The notes under the pieces are model-generated. The model searched no databases and had not been told where the DNA came from. It saw only the letters and a program-made list of their open reading frames with translations. A DNA stretch of 64,000 nucleotides from Chitinimonas koreensis (GTDB taxonomy: Bacteria; Pseudomonadota; Gammaproteobacteria; Burkholderiales; Chitinimonadaceae): positions 4,303,001 through 4,367,000 of the forward strand of contig NZ_CP060704.1 in the NCBI RefSeq assembly GCF_014353015.1. The letters run 5' to 3'. The number at the start of each line of letters is the position of its first letter. The first letter of the stretch is position 1. This document shows positions 53,626 through 61,408 of the stretch, one piece after another. The translations under genes were made by a program, and so were the position numbers.

Positions 53626-55203
53626 ATGCGTACCCTGCCCCTCGCCCTGCTCGCCTTCGCCAGCGCCGCCGCGCTGGCCGCCAAGCCGCTGGTGATCTGC
53701 GCCGATGCCGACCCGGACGGCTTCGACCCGGCCCAGAGCGCCAACGACGCCACCCACAAGGCCTCGGCCGCCAAGCTCTACAACAACCTGATCGAATACC
53801 TGCCCGGCCCGTTCGCCTTCACGCCGAGCCTGGCCGAAAAATGGGAGGTGTCGCCCGACGGCCTCGCCTACACGCTGCACCTGCGCCGCGGCGTGAAATG
53901 GCAGACCACCGACTGGTTCAAGCCGACCCGCGAGTTCGACGCCGACGACGTGCTGTGGACGCTGGAGCGCCAGATCGATCCCAACCACCCAGGCGCCAAG
54001 GCCGCGCCGGGCGGCTTCCCCTACGCCAACTCGGGCGACTGGAAGAACCTGTTCAAGTCGATCGAGAAGCTCGACGCCCACACCGTGCGGCTGACCCTCA
54101 GCAAGCCCTACGCGCCGCTGCTGGAGCGGCTGGCCCACCCGGCGCTGGCCATCGTCTCGGCCGAGTACGGCCGCCAGCTAGAACGCGCCGGCACGCCGGG
54201 CCAGGTCGCCAGCCAGCCGGTCGGCACTGGCCCCTACCTGCTCAAGCGCTTCGACAAGGGCGCCCAGGCGCGCTACGAGGCCAACCCGGCCTACTGGCGC
54301 AAGAAGCCGGCGATCGACAAGCTGATCCTCGCCACCGTGCCCGACCCGGCGGTGCGCGCGCAGAAGCTGCTGGCCGGCGAATGCCAGCTGGCCGACACCA
54401 TCAAGCCGCAGGACCTGCCCAAGTTCGACGGCAGCGAGCGCTTCGCCACCGTGCCGCTGCGCATCCAGTCGAGCAGCCAGCTGTTCTTCAACGTCACCAA
54501 GAAGCCGTTCGACGACAAGCGCGTGCGGCAGGCGCTGGCGCTGTCGATCGACCGCGCCGCGATCGTGAAAAGCGTCTACGACAACCGCGCCGAAGCGGCC
54601 GCCACGCCCTACTCGGCGCGCAGCCTGTGGGGCGTCGAGGCGACCAAGGCCGCCGCGCCCGACATCGCGCGCGCCAAGAAGCTGCTGGCCGAGGCCGGCT
54701 ACCCGAACGGATTCGAAGCCGAGATGTGGGTGCGGCCCGGCGGCTCGGGCACCAACCCCAACTTCCGCCTGACCGCCGAACTGATCCAGGCCGACTGGGC
54801 CAAGCTCGGCGTGAAGCTGAACCTGGTCGGCGTCGAATGGGTGGAGCTGGTGAAGAAGGCGCGCGCCGGCGAGGCGCCGAGCCTGCTCAGCGGCTGGAGC
54901 GGCGCGCTCGACCCGGATGGCTTCTACAGCAACCTGGCCAGCTGCGACGCGGCCAGGAACGGCTACAACTTCGCCCAGTGGTGCAACGCGCAGGCCGACG
55001 CCGCGCTCGACGCCGGCCGCGTCGCCACCAGCCAGGCGGCGCGCGCCAAGCGCTACGTCGAGGTGCAGAAGATCCTGGCCGACGAGGCGCCGTTCACCAC
55101 GCTGGCCTACCCGCTGCCGGTGGTGGTGTTCGACCGCAAGCTGGCCGGCGTGGAGCCGACCGCCAACGACAGCTTCAAGGTCGAGCAACTGCGCTGGCGC
55201 TGA
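53626..55203 (+). CDS. Peptide/dipeptide-type ABC transporter substrate-binding protein (family 5), orphan
   Basis: Periplasmic binding protein of the DppA/SapA class, 525 residues. Signal peptide MRTLPLALLAFASAAALAAK; ADADPDGFDPAQSANDATHKAS, LAEKWEVSPDGLAYTLHLRRGVKW and the family signature FDADDVLWTLERQ. FFNVTKKPFDDKRVRQALALSIDR and LLAEAGYPNGFEAEMWV follow. GGAG precedes the ATG at 53626. No dpp permeases or ATPases are adjacent, so it must use a transporter encoded elsewhere, or act as a chaperone-like haem or peptide binder. Confidence 0.9.
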   Translation: MRTLPLALLAFASAAALAAKPLVICADADPDGFDPAQSANDATHKASAAKLYNNLIEYLPGPFAFTPSLAEKWEVSPDGLAYTLHLRRGVKWQTTDWFKPTREFDADDVLWTLERQIDPNHPGAKAAPGGFPYANSGDWKNLFKSIEKLDAHTVRLTLSKPYAPLLERLAHPALAIVSAEYGRQLERAGTPGQVASQPVGTGPYLLKRFDKGAQARYEANPAYWRKKPAIDKLILATVPDPAVRAQKLLAGECQLADTIKPQDLPKFDGSERFATVPLRIQSSSQLFFNVTKKPFDDKRVRQALALSIDRAAIVKSVYDNRAEAAATPYSARSLWGVEATKAAAPDIARAKKLLAEAGYPNGFEAEMWVRPGGSGTNPNFRLTAELIQADWAKLGVKLNLVGVEWVELVKKARAGEAPSLLSGWSGALDPDGFYSNLASCDAARNGYNFAQWCNAQADAALDAGRVATSQAARAKRYVEVQKILADEAPFTTLAYPLPVVVFDRKLAGVEPTANDSFKVEQLRWR

Positions 55204-55396
55204 GCGCCCTGGCGCGCGGATGCGGGTGGCCGGTACGATTGGCCGCTCGCGAGCCGGCGGCGAAGGCTGCATGACCGATCACGGTGATCGATGGCCGCAT
55301 GACCCGCGGTGCCCGCCGCCCAGCCGGCCCGGTATCTGCCGCGCCCCCGCCGGCGCCGCGCCGTGCGCGGCTCGACCGTCTTCAAAGGAATCCCGC

Positions 55397-55903
55397 ATGC
55401 GCATCTTGACGCTCTGCCTCGTCGCCCTGCTGGCCGGTTGCGCCAGCACCAGCACCACCCAGCAATCGCTGCAAGGCTCGGCCACCACGCCGCTGAACGA
55501 CCTCAACCTGGTCAGCGTTCCCATCCCCGAGGTGCTGGCCGAAGCGCGCAAGGCGCCCTACGTGCTGGTCGAGCCGGTCTCCTGCGCCGACCTCGCCGCC
55601 GCCGTGCAGGCGCTGGACGCCGTGCTGAGCCCGGACCTCGACGCCCCGCCCAGCAAGGACCCGAACCTGGCCGAACAGGGCGAGAAACTCGCGCTGGGCG
55701 CGATCCAGAACGCGGCCGAAGGCCTGATTCCTTATCGCGGCTGGGTCCGCAAGCTCACCGGCGCCGAACGCCATTCGAAGCAGGTGACGGCCGCCATCGT
55801 CGCCGGCAGCGCGCGGCGCGCCTTCCTCAAGGGGGTGATCCGGGGGCGTGGTTGCCCGGCGCCGGCGGCGCAGCCAGCGGCACCTGCCACGCCGGCCGCG
55901 TGA
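55397..55903 (+). CDS. Small predicted lipoprotein, unknown function
   Basis: 168 residues. MRILTLCLVALLAGCASTST is a lipoprotein signal with lipobox LLAGC (Cys15). The mature part has LSPDLDAPPSKDPNLAEQGEKLALGA, a central AEGLIPYRGWVRKLTGAERHSKQVTAAIVAGSARRAFLKGVI-type region and an Ala/Pro-rich tail. The Y-R-G-W-V-R-K-L-T-G-A and SKQVTAA stretch recurs in uncharacterised proteobacterial lipoproteins. AAGGAA ribosome site; stands alone. Confidence 0.75.
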   Translation: MRILTLCLVALLAGCASTSTTQQSLQGSATTPLNDLNLVSVPIPEVLAEARKAPYVLVEPVSCADLAAAVQALDAVLSPDLDAPPSKDPNLAEQGEKLALGAIQNAAEGLIPYRGWVRKLTGAERHSKQVTAAIVAGSARRAFLKGVIRGRGCPAPAAQPAAPATPAA

Positions 55904-56037
55904 CGATACCGGCCCGCGCCGCAGTTCGAGCCTCACTCGATTAGCTGAGCAGCATCGACAGGCAAGTAGCACGATAATGAACACTGGCGTGCCGGCGGCT
56001 TCAGCCACGCAAGCGCCGCCCTGGGAAAGGTAGATGT

Positions 56038-56229
56038 ATGAAGACAATCACCAAGCAGGCCGCTTACGACAAGGCGGTCGGCAATGTGCTCGCCACCTTG
56101 CGGATCGAGCAATTGAAGCCGAGCAAGTCGGTCGAGCGCAGGCTGAACGACTGCGTCGAGGGTAAAGACACGACCCAGCAAGTGCTCGAACAGGTGATCC
56201 AGCACCATGTCGCGCTACGAAGGGTCTGA
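56038..56229 (+). CDS. Fic-associated antitoxin (VbhA/YhfG-like)
   Basis: A 63-residue protein, MKTITKQAAYDKAVGNVLATLRIEQLKPSKSVERRLND..., overlapping the Fic gene by 23 bases. The size, gene order and helical N-terminus suit class I Fic antitoxins, whose inhibitory helix places a Glu near the ATP site. The canonical [S/T]xxxE[G/N] is only approximated here by SKSVER (residues 29-34), with Arg in the final position, so the inhibition mode should not be assumed. Confidence 0.75.
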   Translation: MKTITKQAAYDKAVGNVLATLRIEQLKPSKSVERRLNDCVEGKDTTQQVLEQVIQHHVALRRV

Positions 56230-56809
56230 CCGCTACGTCCAGCCCGACACAGGCGTCCTGATCAACAAGGCCGGCATCCTGCAGCAAGACGCACTGGATG
56301 CATTCGAAGCGGATGCCACGGCGGTGCGTCTGCTCGAACTGATCGAACGCCCGATCACCGGCCGGTTCTATCTCGATCACCTGCGGGCGATCCATCGGCA
56401 TATTTTCCAGGACGTCTACGATTGGGCCGGCGAGTTGCGCACGGTGGACATCCGCAAGGGCAACAGCCATTTCGGCAATTGGGCACGCATCGGCGCCTAC
56501 CTCGAGACCGAATTGAGCGGCATTGCACGCGCCAGCTTTCTCCGCGGGCTGACACCCGAAGCATTCATTGCCCGACTGGCGCACTACATGTCGGAAATCA
56601 ACGCCGCGCATCCGTTCCGGGAAGGCAATGGCCGCGCACAACGAGCGTTCTGCGCCCAGTTGGCGGCCGAAGCTGGCTATTTCATCGATTTCAGCCAAGT
56701 CGAACCGAACGAAATGATCGAGGCCATGATCGCCAGCTTCCATGGCAATGAGGCGCCGCTCTCGGTACTACTGACGCGGATCACCGCCATCGTCGAGCAA
56801 GGTGAGTAA
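56207..56809 (+). CDS. fic: Fic-domain adenylyltransferase toxin
   Basis: A 200-residue Fic protein that transfers AMP from ATP to target proteins. The full active motif HPFREGNGRAQR (His135) is intact, with HIFQDVYDWAGELRTVDIRKGNSHFGNWARI forming the flap/target-binding region (about 65-96). Length equals E. coli Fic. The complete HPFx[D/E]GNGR motif indicates an active enzyme needing the upstream antitoxin. The pair sits between housekeeping-like genes with lower local GC3, consistent with horizontal acquisition. Confidence 0.92.
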   Translation: MSRYEGSDRYVQPDTGVLINKAGILQQDALDAFEADATAVRLLELIERPITGRFYLDHLRAIHRHIFQDVYDWAGELRTVDIRKGNSHFGNWARIGAYLETELSGIARASFLRGLTPEAFIARLAHYMSEINAAHPFREGNGRAQRAFCAQLAAEAGYFIDFSQVEPNEMIEAMIASFHGNEAPLSVLLTRITAIVEQGE

Positions 56810-56943
56810 TCTACGGATTCACTGAAGGGCGCCAGCGCCCCAGGCCGGCGTCGAAGGGAAGCCATCTTGCCGGCATCGAGGCTTCGATACTCATGCCGTA
56901 CCTCTTTCGAAACACAGATCCAATCCCGACTCGAAGACCATTC

Positions 56944-57399
56944 ATGCATGTCGCCCTCGAATCCCCGAAGCAAGCCGAAGTCATCGAACTCATCGCCGAC
57001 CTGGACGCCTACCAGGCCACGCTCTACCCGCCTGAGGCGTGCTACGCGCTCGACCTGGACGCCCTGGCGCAGCCCGGCGTCCTGTTCGCCGTCGCTCGCG
57101 ACGGTGCCGGCGCCGCCGTCGGCTGCGGCGCGATCGTGCTGAACGAGGCCTACGGCGAGCTCAAGCGCATGTACGTCCGCCCGCTGGCGCGCGGCCAGGG
57201 CACGGCGCGGCGGATCGTCGAACTGCTGGAAGCGGCCGCCCGCGAACGCGGCTGCAATGCGCTCATGCTCGAAACCGGCCCCTACCAGACCGAGGCGCTG
57301 GCCTTCTATGCCAAGCACGGCTACGACCGCTGCGGCCCGTACGGCGATTACCCGGACCACCCGCTGAGCGTTTTCATGCGCAAGCAGCTGGCCCAATAG
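56944..57399 (+). CDS. GNAT N-acetyltransferase
   Basis: 151 residues from MHVALESPKQAEVIELIADL. Acetyl-CoA loop VRPLARGQGTARRIVELLEAA (about 78-98), then LMLETGPYQTEALAFYAKHGYDRCGPYGDYPDHPLSVFM, a common ending in a family of small bacterial acetyltransferases near MarR/YjaB types. An upstream in-frame ATG at 56893 would add 17 residues that look non-conserved. Substrate unknown. Confidence 0.85.
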   Translation: MHVALESPKQAEVIELIADLDAYQATLYPPEACYALDLDALAQPGVLFAVARDGAGAAVGCGAIVLNEAYGELKRMYVRPLARGQGTARRIVELLEAAARERGCNALMLETGPYQTEALAFYAKHGYDRCGPYGDYPDHPLSVFMRKQLAQ

Positions 57400-57583
57400 T
57401 TACCGGCCCTGGCGGCAGCCAGGCTTCCGCCCCGTCGCCGGCATCCCGGCCGCAAACGGACGAAACCGGGCTGAGCCATCGAGCGGGAACCGGGCGTGGC
57501 CGCCCGCCCTCTACGCCAGGCAACGACACCGACAGCCCCATCACGCGAGGCCTCGCGCAGGCCAGCACACTTCAGGAGACCCC

Positions 57584-57961
57584 ATGTTCGACCACGTCAA
57601 ATTCGGCGTCAGCGACTATGCCGCGAGCAAAGCGTTCTACCTCAAGGCCCTCGAACCGCTCGGCGTAGAGATCGTCGGGGAAGGCGTGCCGACCTACGGG
57701 ATCGAGCTGTGCCGCCCGGACGGCACGGTTTCGCTGTGCCTGTTCCAGACCGAGGAAAAACCGGCGCATCTGCACCTGGCCTTCGTGGCGGAGAGCCGCG
57801 AGCAGGTCGACGCCTTCCACCGCGCAGCGCTGGCGGCCGGCGGCAAGGACCACGGCGCGCCAGGCCTGCGGCCGAACTATCACGCGAATTACTACGCGGC
57901 ATTCGTGCTCGATCCGGATGGGCACAATATCGAGGCGGTTTGCCACGCGGCCGAGGCCTGA
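57584..57961 (+). CDS. VOC (glyoxalase/bleomycin-resistance) family protein
   Basis: 125 residues: MFDHVKFGVSDYAASKAFYLKALEPLGVEI at the N-terminus with metal-ligand-type His4, LHLAFVAESREQVDAFHRAALAAGGKDHGAPGLRP and the C-terminal NYYAAFVLDPDGHNIEAVCH with the usual late Glu ligand. Good AGGAGACCCC leader. The last 114 bases plus 59 downstream bases are duplicated at 59909-60081, beyond a mosaic islet. Function unknown. Confidence 0.88.
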   Translation: MFDHVKFGVSDYAASKAFYLKALEPLGVEIVGEGVPTYGIELCRPDGTVSLCLFQTEEKPAHLHLAFVAESREQVDAFHRAALAAGGKDHGAPGLRPNYHANYYAAFVLDPDGHNIEAVCHAAEA

Positions 57962-58020
57962 CTTTCGATCAAACGCAGCTACCCGGCGAATGCCGCGGCC
58001 ACATAGCCGCGGCGGCAATA
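57848..58020. repeat. Direct repeat D1 (173 bp), left border of the accessory islet
   Basis: Covers the 3' end of the VOC gene and its downstream hairpin GCCGCGGC-CACATA-GCCGCGGC. Copy D2 at 59909-60081 differs at only a handful of positions. The islet between them is about 1.9 kb of less GC-rich DNA with small genes on the minus strand. Confidence 0.9.
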
Positions 58021-58065
58021 CCATCTGCAGCGAGCAACGCCTTTTTCTGACTTTCGTATCCGTAG

Positions 58066-58239
58066 TGGCAATGTTGGATCGTTGCGCCAACAAGCAATCA
58101 ACTCATTCCAAATGTTGCACGACCGAAAGCTCTAGCCGAGGGCGAGATCCGTGTTGCGCCCTGCGAGTTGCAAGGCGACTTCATTCTTCGTCGATATCGG
58201 AAGGAAGCGGCTTGGGGCACGCAGGCAGCGAGTGCATGA
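58066..58239 (+). pseudogene. Possible 3' fragment of an unidentified gene
   Basis: An open stretch after a TAG at 58063 with no start codon of its own, ending ...GDFILRRYRKEAAWGTQAASA then TGA eight bases before repeat A. The composition and smooth ending look like the C-terminus of a real protein that has lost its 5' part at the D1 junction. The family is not recognised. Confidence 0.3.
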
Positions 58240-58246
58240 GAATGCC

Positions 58247-58341
58247 CTCTAACGTTGGAAGTAACCCGCCGCCGGAATGCCGCAGGCAAGGCAGGAACCC
58301 GAGGCTTAGCTTTGGGCGGCCAGGTTGACTGAAAGGTCAGA
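58247..58341. repeat. Direct repeat A (about 95 bp) flanking the islet acetyltransferase
   Basis: CTCTAACGTTGGAAGTAAC followed by three short hairpins and ending TTGACTGAAAGGTCAG. It matches repeat B (58789-58883) in order and in most bases. It lies just after the 3' end of the gene at 58337-58786. Confidence 0.75.
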
Positions 58342-58786
58342 GCCCATATGCCATTGCCAGTACGTTTGCATTGCTTTCGCCTTCGATATCGGCAAAGCCA
58401 AGGGCTCTGTATACGGCAACAGCAGAAAGATTATCTCTGCGAACCCGTAGAAAAACATGGGCAATGTTGGGTATGCGAAGTGCTTCCGCAAGCAATAACG
58501 AGCATAGACTTTTACCGAACCCTCTTCCTCGCATTGCAGGATCGACAATGATACGAACCAAATTCGCTTTTCCATTTGGGGAGAGCCAGATCTGCCCAAA
58601 CCCTAGAACAGAAGATTCTTCTTCGCTCATGGCAAAGCTGAGGTGTCCCGGAAGAGTAAGAATTTTCGGAAAATCCTCATGCGTGAGTACTTCACCTTTG
58701 ACCAAGCCCGGCCAATTTTCTTTCATTGCCCAAGCGCACACAATTTTGTGCTCTTCTACATGGAGTTCGCGAAGCTTTGTGCTCAT
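58337..58786 (-). CDS. GNAT N-acetyltransferase in the islet
   Basis: 149 residues from MSTKLRELHVEEHKIVCAWA. Acetyl-CoA loop VRIIVDPAMRGRGFGKSLCSLLLAEAL (about 79-105) and VFLRVRRDNLSAVAVYRALGF. Codon use is clearly more AT-rich than that of the other GNATs in the window, indicating foreign origin. The start lies three bases from repeat B and the stop inside repeat A, so the gene is exactly framed by the repeats like a mobile cassette. An extension to 58885 would read through repeat B and is rejected. Confidence 0.82.
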   Translation of the reverse strand: MSTKLRELHVEEHKIVCAWAMKENWPGLVKGEVLTHEDFPKILTLPGHLSFAMSEEESSVLGFGQIWLSPNGKANLVRIIVDPAMRGRGFGKSLCSLLLAEALRIPNIAHVFLRVRRDNLSAVAVYRALGFADIEGESNANVLAMAYGL

Positions 58787-58788
58787 AG

Positions 58789-58883
58789 GCTCTAACGTTG
58801 GAAGTAACTTGCTGCAGGCGTTGCGCAGCAACGGAGGGAACCCAAAGCGCAGCTTTGGGTAGTCAGCTGACTGAAAGGCCAGC
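58789..58883. repeat. Direct repeat B (about 95 bp)
   Basis: GCTCTAACGTTGGAAGTAAC, hairpins TTGCTGC/GCAGCAA, ACCCAAAGC-GCA-GCTTTGGGT and AGTCAGCTGACT, ending CTGAAAGGCCAG. Same element as repeat A. It is attC-like in size and secondary structure but lacks matching R''/R' ends. Confidence 0.75.
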
Positions 58884-58918
58884 ACCGAGATTCTTATGAA
58901 ATGCTGAAATATTGGCGC

Positions 58919-59222
58919 TCATGACATTCCTGCCCCGATAGCTTGCCGGACCGGAATTCCGGCCAAATCGAAGTCATGAAGGCAAAAGACATTTACGCCG
59001 AAATTGTCAGGCGTGACGCGCTTCCTGTGGAATGGATCAATGCCACAAGTCTTGCAGAAGAAGTGGCGCGCAGTTTTTTGTAGTGAATTGATATTCAGCA
59101 AGAGATTCTTCGCCCGAAAGCAGTTGGAACTTGCTTTCATGAACCTTAACTATCCGTGCGTTCTCGCGCCGGCAAATTGAGCAATCACACATAAGTAAGG
59201 CGCCGGTTGCGCGTAAGCACAA
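58919..59222 (-). pseudogene. GFA/CENP-V family zinc-binding protein, truncated and frameshifted
   Basis: LLMCDCSICRRENARIVKVHESKFQLLSGEESLAEYQFTTK in one frame continues as TARHFFCKTCGIDPFHRKRVTPDNFGVNVFCLHDFDLAG-type sequence in another; removing one A from the A6 run near 59076 joins them. These are the second and third zinc-binding Cys clusters of GFA proteins. The first CHCG cluster is absent, and an in-frame TAA lies 24 bases upstream of the TTG at 59222, so the 5' end is also broken. Probably inactive. This is the only frameshift in the window repaired by removing a base. Confidence 0.65.
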
Positions 59223-59275
59223 ATGCTCCCCTTGACGGAGGGCTTAGGCGCCTGCTTCACGGCGCTACTTACGCG
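59210..59275. repeat. Inverted repeat CGCGTAAG ... CTTACGCG
   Basis: Two perfect 8-base arms 50 bases apart, bridging the broken 5' end of the GFA gene and the 3' end of the next gene. It may mark a cassette junction; it could fold into a long imperfect hairpin. Confidence 0.45.
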
Positions 59276-59761
59276 TATACAGGCCGTCGAAGGCGACTTC
59301 CCACTGGCCGTTCGCGTTAGTCGATTCCCACAACTGCCTCACGCTTCCGTTTGCATTCGGCGTCCAGGTAATCCTGTGCATTGTGACGGTTTGGTCGGTT
59401 CCGGTGGTTTGGCCTTCCAGGACCATGCTTCCGTTGCGCAGGCCCCCTCGAGAAGGAGCAAGGTGCCGGAAGTATCGACCCAAGTCTGGTGCCAGACTTT
59501 TCTACCGGCGTCGTATGAATTCAAGCTTTCGCCGCTAAAGCCGCGACCCGTGTCGTAGCGCTCGTGAAGGACACAGCCGTTGTATTCGCTTGAAATGCGA
59601 TTTGTCCCGGCAAGTTTACCGTCCGGTGTGTGGACTTGCCATTCGCCGAGCCAGAAATCGAATGCTCGATGAGCTGATGAGTCACAGGGCGACGCGGCCA
59701 TGGCAATTGACATCGAAGAAGCAATGATTGCAAGGATACCGAACCGGCTGCCAGTTTTCAT
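59265..59761 (-). CDS. Secreted DUF1579-like protein, with apparent frameshift
   Basis: About 165 residues after correction. Signal peptide MKTGSRFGILAIIASSMSIA ending MAA, then CDSSAHRAFDFWLGEWQVHTPDGKLAGTNRISSEYNGCVLHERYD-type opening typical of small export proteins with a lipocalin-like fold. Near 59445 a C5 run on the plus strand needs one more base, giving LLLLEGGLRNGSMVLEGQTTGTD and the ending QWEVAFDGLYTRK at 59265. Composition is AT-richer than the core genome. Function unknown. Confidence 0.68.
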
Positions 59762-59908
59762 TGCGTGCTCCCCTGACGATTAACGTTTGAGCCAAGCTGC
59801 CCACGGCGGCATGCGCTGTAAGCCCGGACTGAGACGATAGTACAACTGGCTCAGGCCGGGCCGACAACGCATGTGGTAGCAGGTCAGCTTGAGCGAGGGG
59901 GAAGGTCA

Positions 59909-60022
59909 GACCACGGCGCGCCAGGCCTGCGGCCGAACTACCACGCGAATTACTATGCGGCATTCGTGCTCGATCCGGATGGGCACAATATCGAGGCGGT
60001 TTGCCACGCGGCCGAGGCCTGA
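59909..60022 (+). pseudogene. VOC gene remnant (C-terminal 37 codons), part of direct repeat D2
   Basis: Encodes DHGAPGLRPNYHANYYAAFV and onward to the same CHAAEA ending as the gene at 57584, with two silent changes. The whole D2 repeat runs to 60081. The 5' part of this VOC copy is missing; upstream is islet DNA. The silent-site differences suggest an older or imported copy and not a fresh duplication. Confidence 0.85.
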
Positions 60023-60091
60023 CTTTCGATCACACGCGACTACCCGGCGAATGCCGCGGCCACATAGCCGCGGCGGCAATATCCTTTGCCG

Positions 60092-60948
60092 TCAGTCGAC
60101 GAAGCCGGCGATCGTTTCCGGGCAATAGCACTGCGCCAGCTCGCGCAACATCTGCACACGCTCGGCCAGCCAAGCCAGTTCTTCGACCGTGATCCGGTAG
60201 TTGGCGTCGTAGCGGCCGTCGACATAGGCGTCGCGCAGCAATTCGAAGCGGCGCACGTCCTCGGGCAGGCCGGTCGGGAAGACCGGCAGATAGCGCGAAT
60301 CGATCGCGTGGACCATGGCGCCGAGGTCTTCCAGGTCGTGGGTGCGCGGCTTGTAGTGGGTGCAGACCAGCAGGATGCAGCAGTAGAGGCGTTCGCAGCT
60401 TTGGTGCAGTTGGAAGGCAGCGGTCGCCAATCGCCCTCGGCCGAACGAGAACTCATAGTTATCGAAGAAATCCTGGGCCGCGGCCATGTACTGGTCGTAA
60501 GCCTCCTGGGCCAGCACGCGCCGCTCGGCCGGCGTCAGCTCCTTCGGCTTATCGAGCGTCAGCTTGCCGTTGTCGTGGAGGACGATGCCCTCCTTGTAGA
60601 TATCGACGTAGAAATAGCGCGCCTTGGCGAGGCAGGCGTTGACGTGCTGGATGTGCTCGTAGATCACGCTGACCGGCGTTCCCACCTTTTCGCGCAGCTC
60701 CTTGCGCAGCGACTCCTTGCGCCGCATCCGCCGCACCTCGTGCTCGTTACGCACCACCAGCATCAGGTCGAAATCGCTCTGGTAGCGGTAGAACGACGTG
60801 CCGGGCTCGATCTCCTCCACCCAGTCGCCGCGCGCATAGCTGCCGAACAAGATGATCAGGTCGGGCCGGACCATCTCGTAGATGATCTCGGCGGCGGTCT
60901 GCAGTTGCCTGAGCTTGTGGTCGGGATGTGGTCGAGGGTGGTTTTCAT
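60092..60948 (-). CDS. Nucleotidyltransferase (MNT) - HEPN fusion protein, with apparent frameshift near the 5' end
   Basis: Corrected length 285 residues. ATG at 60948 gives MKTTLDHIP, and one added base in the CCC near 60924 continues as DHKLRQLQTAAEIIYEMVRPDLIILFG. The MNT active site is GSYARGDW then DFDLMLVV (G-S ... DxD), and a C-terminal HEPN domain contains FQLHQSCERLYCCILLV. As written, an internal GTG/ATG at 60874 opens a 260-residue frame. MNT-HEPN pairs are toxin-antitoxin or defence modules; in single-chain fusions the transferase may restrain the HEPN RNase. No clear Rx4-6H RNase motif is seen, so RNase activity is doubtful. Confidence 0.8.
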
Positions 60949-61408
60949 GAGGTCATAGCATAGTAAAGTAGTGCCCTAGCACAGACGTAGTAAGGACACA
61001 TTGATGTATATAGTAAAATTGTTTCGCCGTTCACTGTCACTCGCACCTCAGCTGATTACACCCGGAACGAATGACTTCGATCGTTACGAAAAATTGCAGG
61101 CGATTAAGCTTGATCAAAATTAGACGTTAGCATCAACTTTCAAAGCACCCTCAAAGAGACACCGTTAGTAATTTTGCCACTGAGATCTTATATAGCAGCA
61201 AGGCTCCCTACGTTCCGACGTAGGAATTATACACTTATTTTCACAGCACTCACTTTAAGCAATGGCATGCATAAAATTATCGTAACAGTTTCAAGCCACT
61301 CATCAAACCTCACTTTGTGCTTTACCTATAGCGCCACTCGTGCCATGCATGTAAAATCGCAGACTGTTCATAAATTGCCTACCAACGTTGGCTCGACGGG
61401 GAAGCAGC
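60949..61408. other. AT-rich intergenic region at the island boundary, no gene seen
   Basis: Composition drops abruptly from the GC-rich background. Contains short dyads and promoter-like stretches (TTGATGTATATAGTAAAATTG at about 61000) but no ORF with family resemblance or a good ribosome site; the 80-codon ORF at 61174-61416 is low-complexity and overlaps the helicase start. A CCAACGTTGG palindrome sits at 61382-61391. Confidence 0.6.

Noticed and set aside
58247..58883. Calling repeats A and B integron attC sites
   Set aside because: Size and hairpins fit, but neither end pair matches RYYYAAC...GTTRRRY as an inverted set, and no integrase is in the window.
58919..59140. Two separate small proteins in the GFA region
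   Set aside because: They read as consecutive zinc-cluster parts of one GFA protein split by an A6 run.
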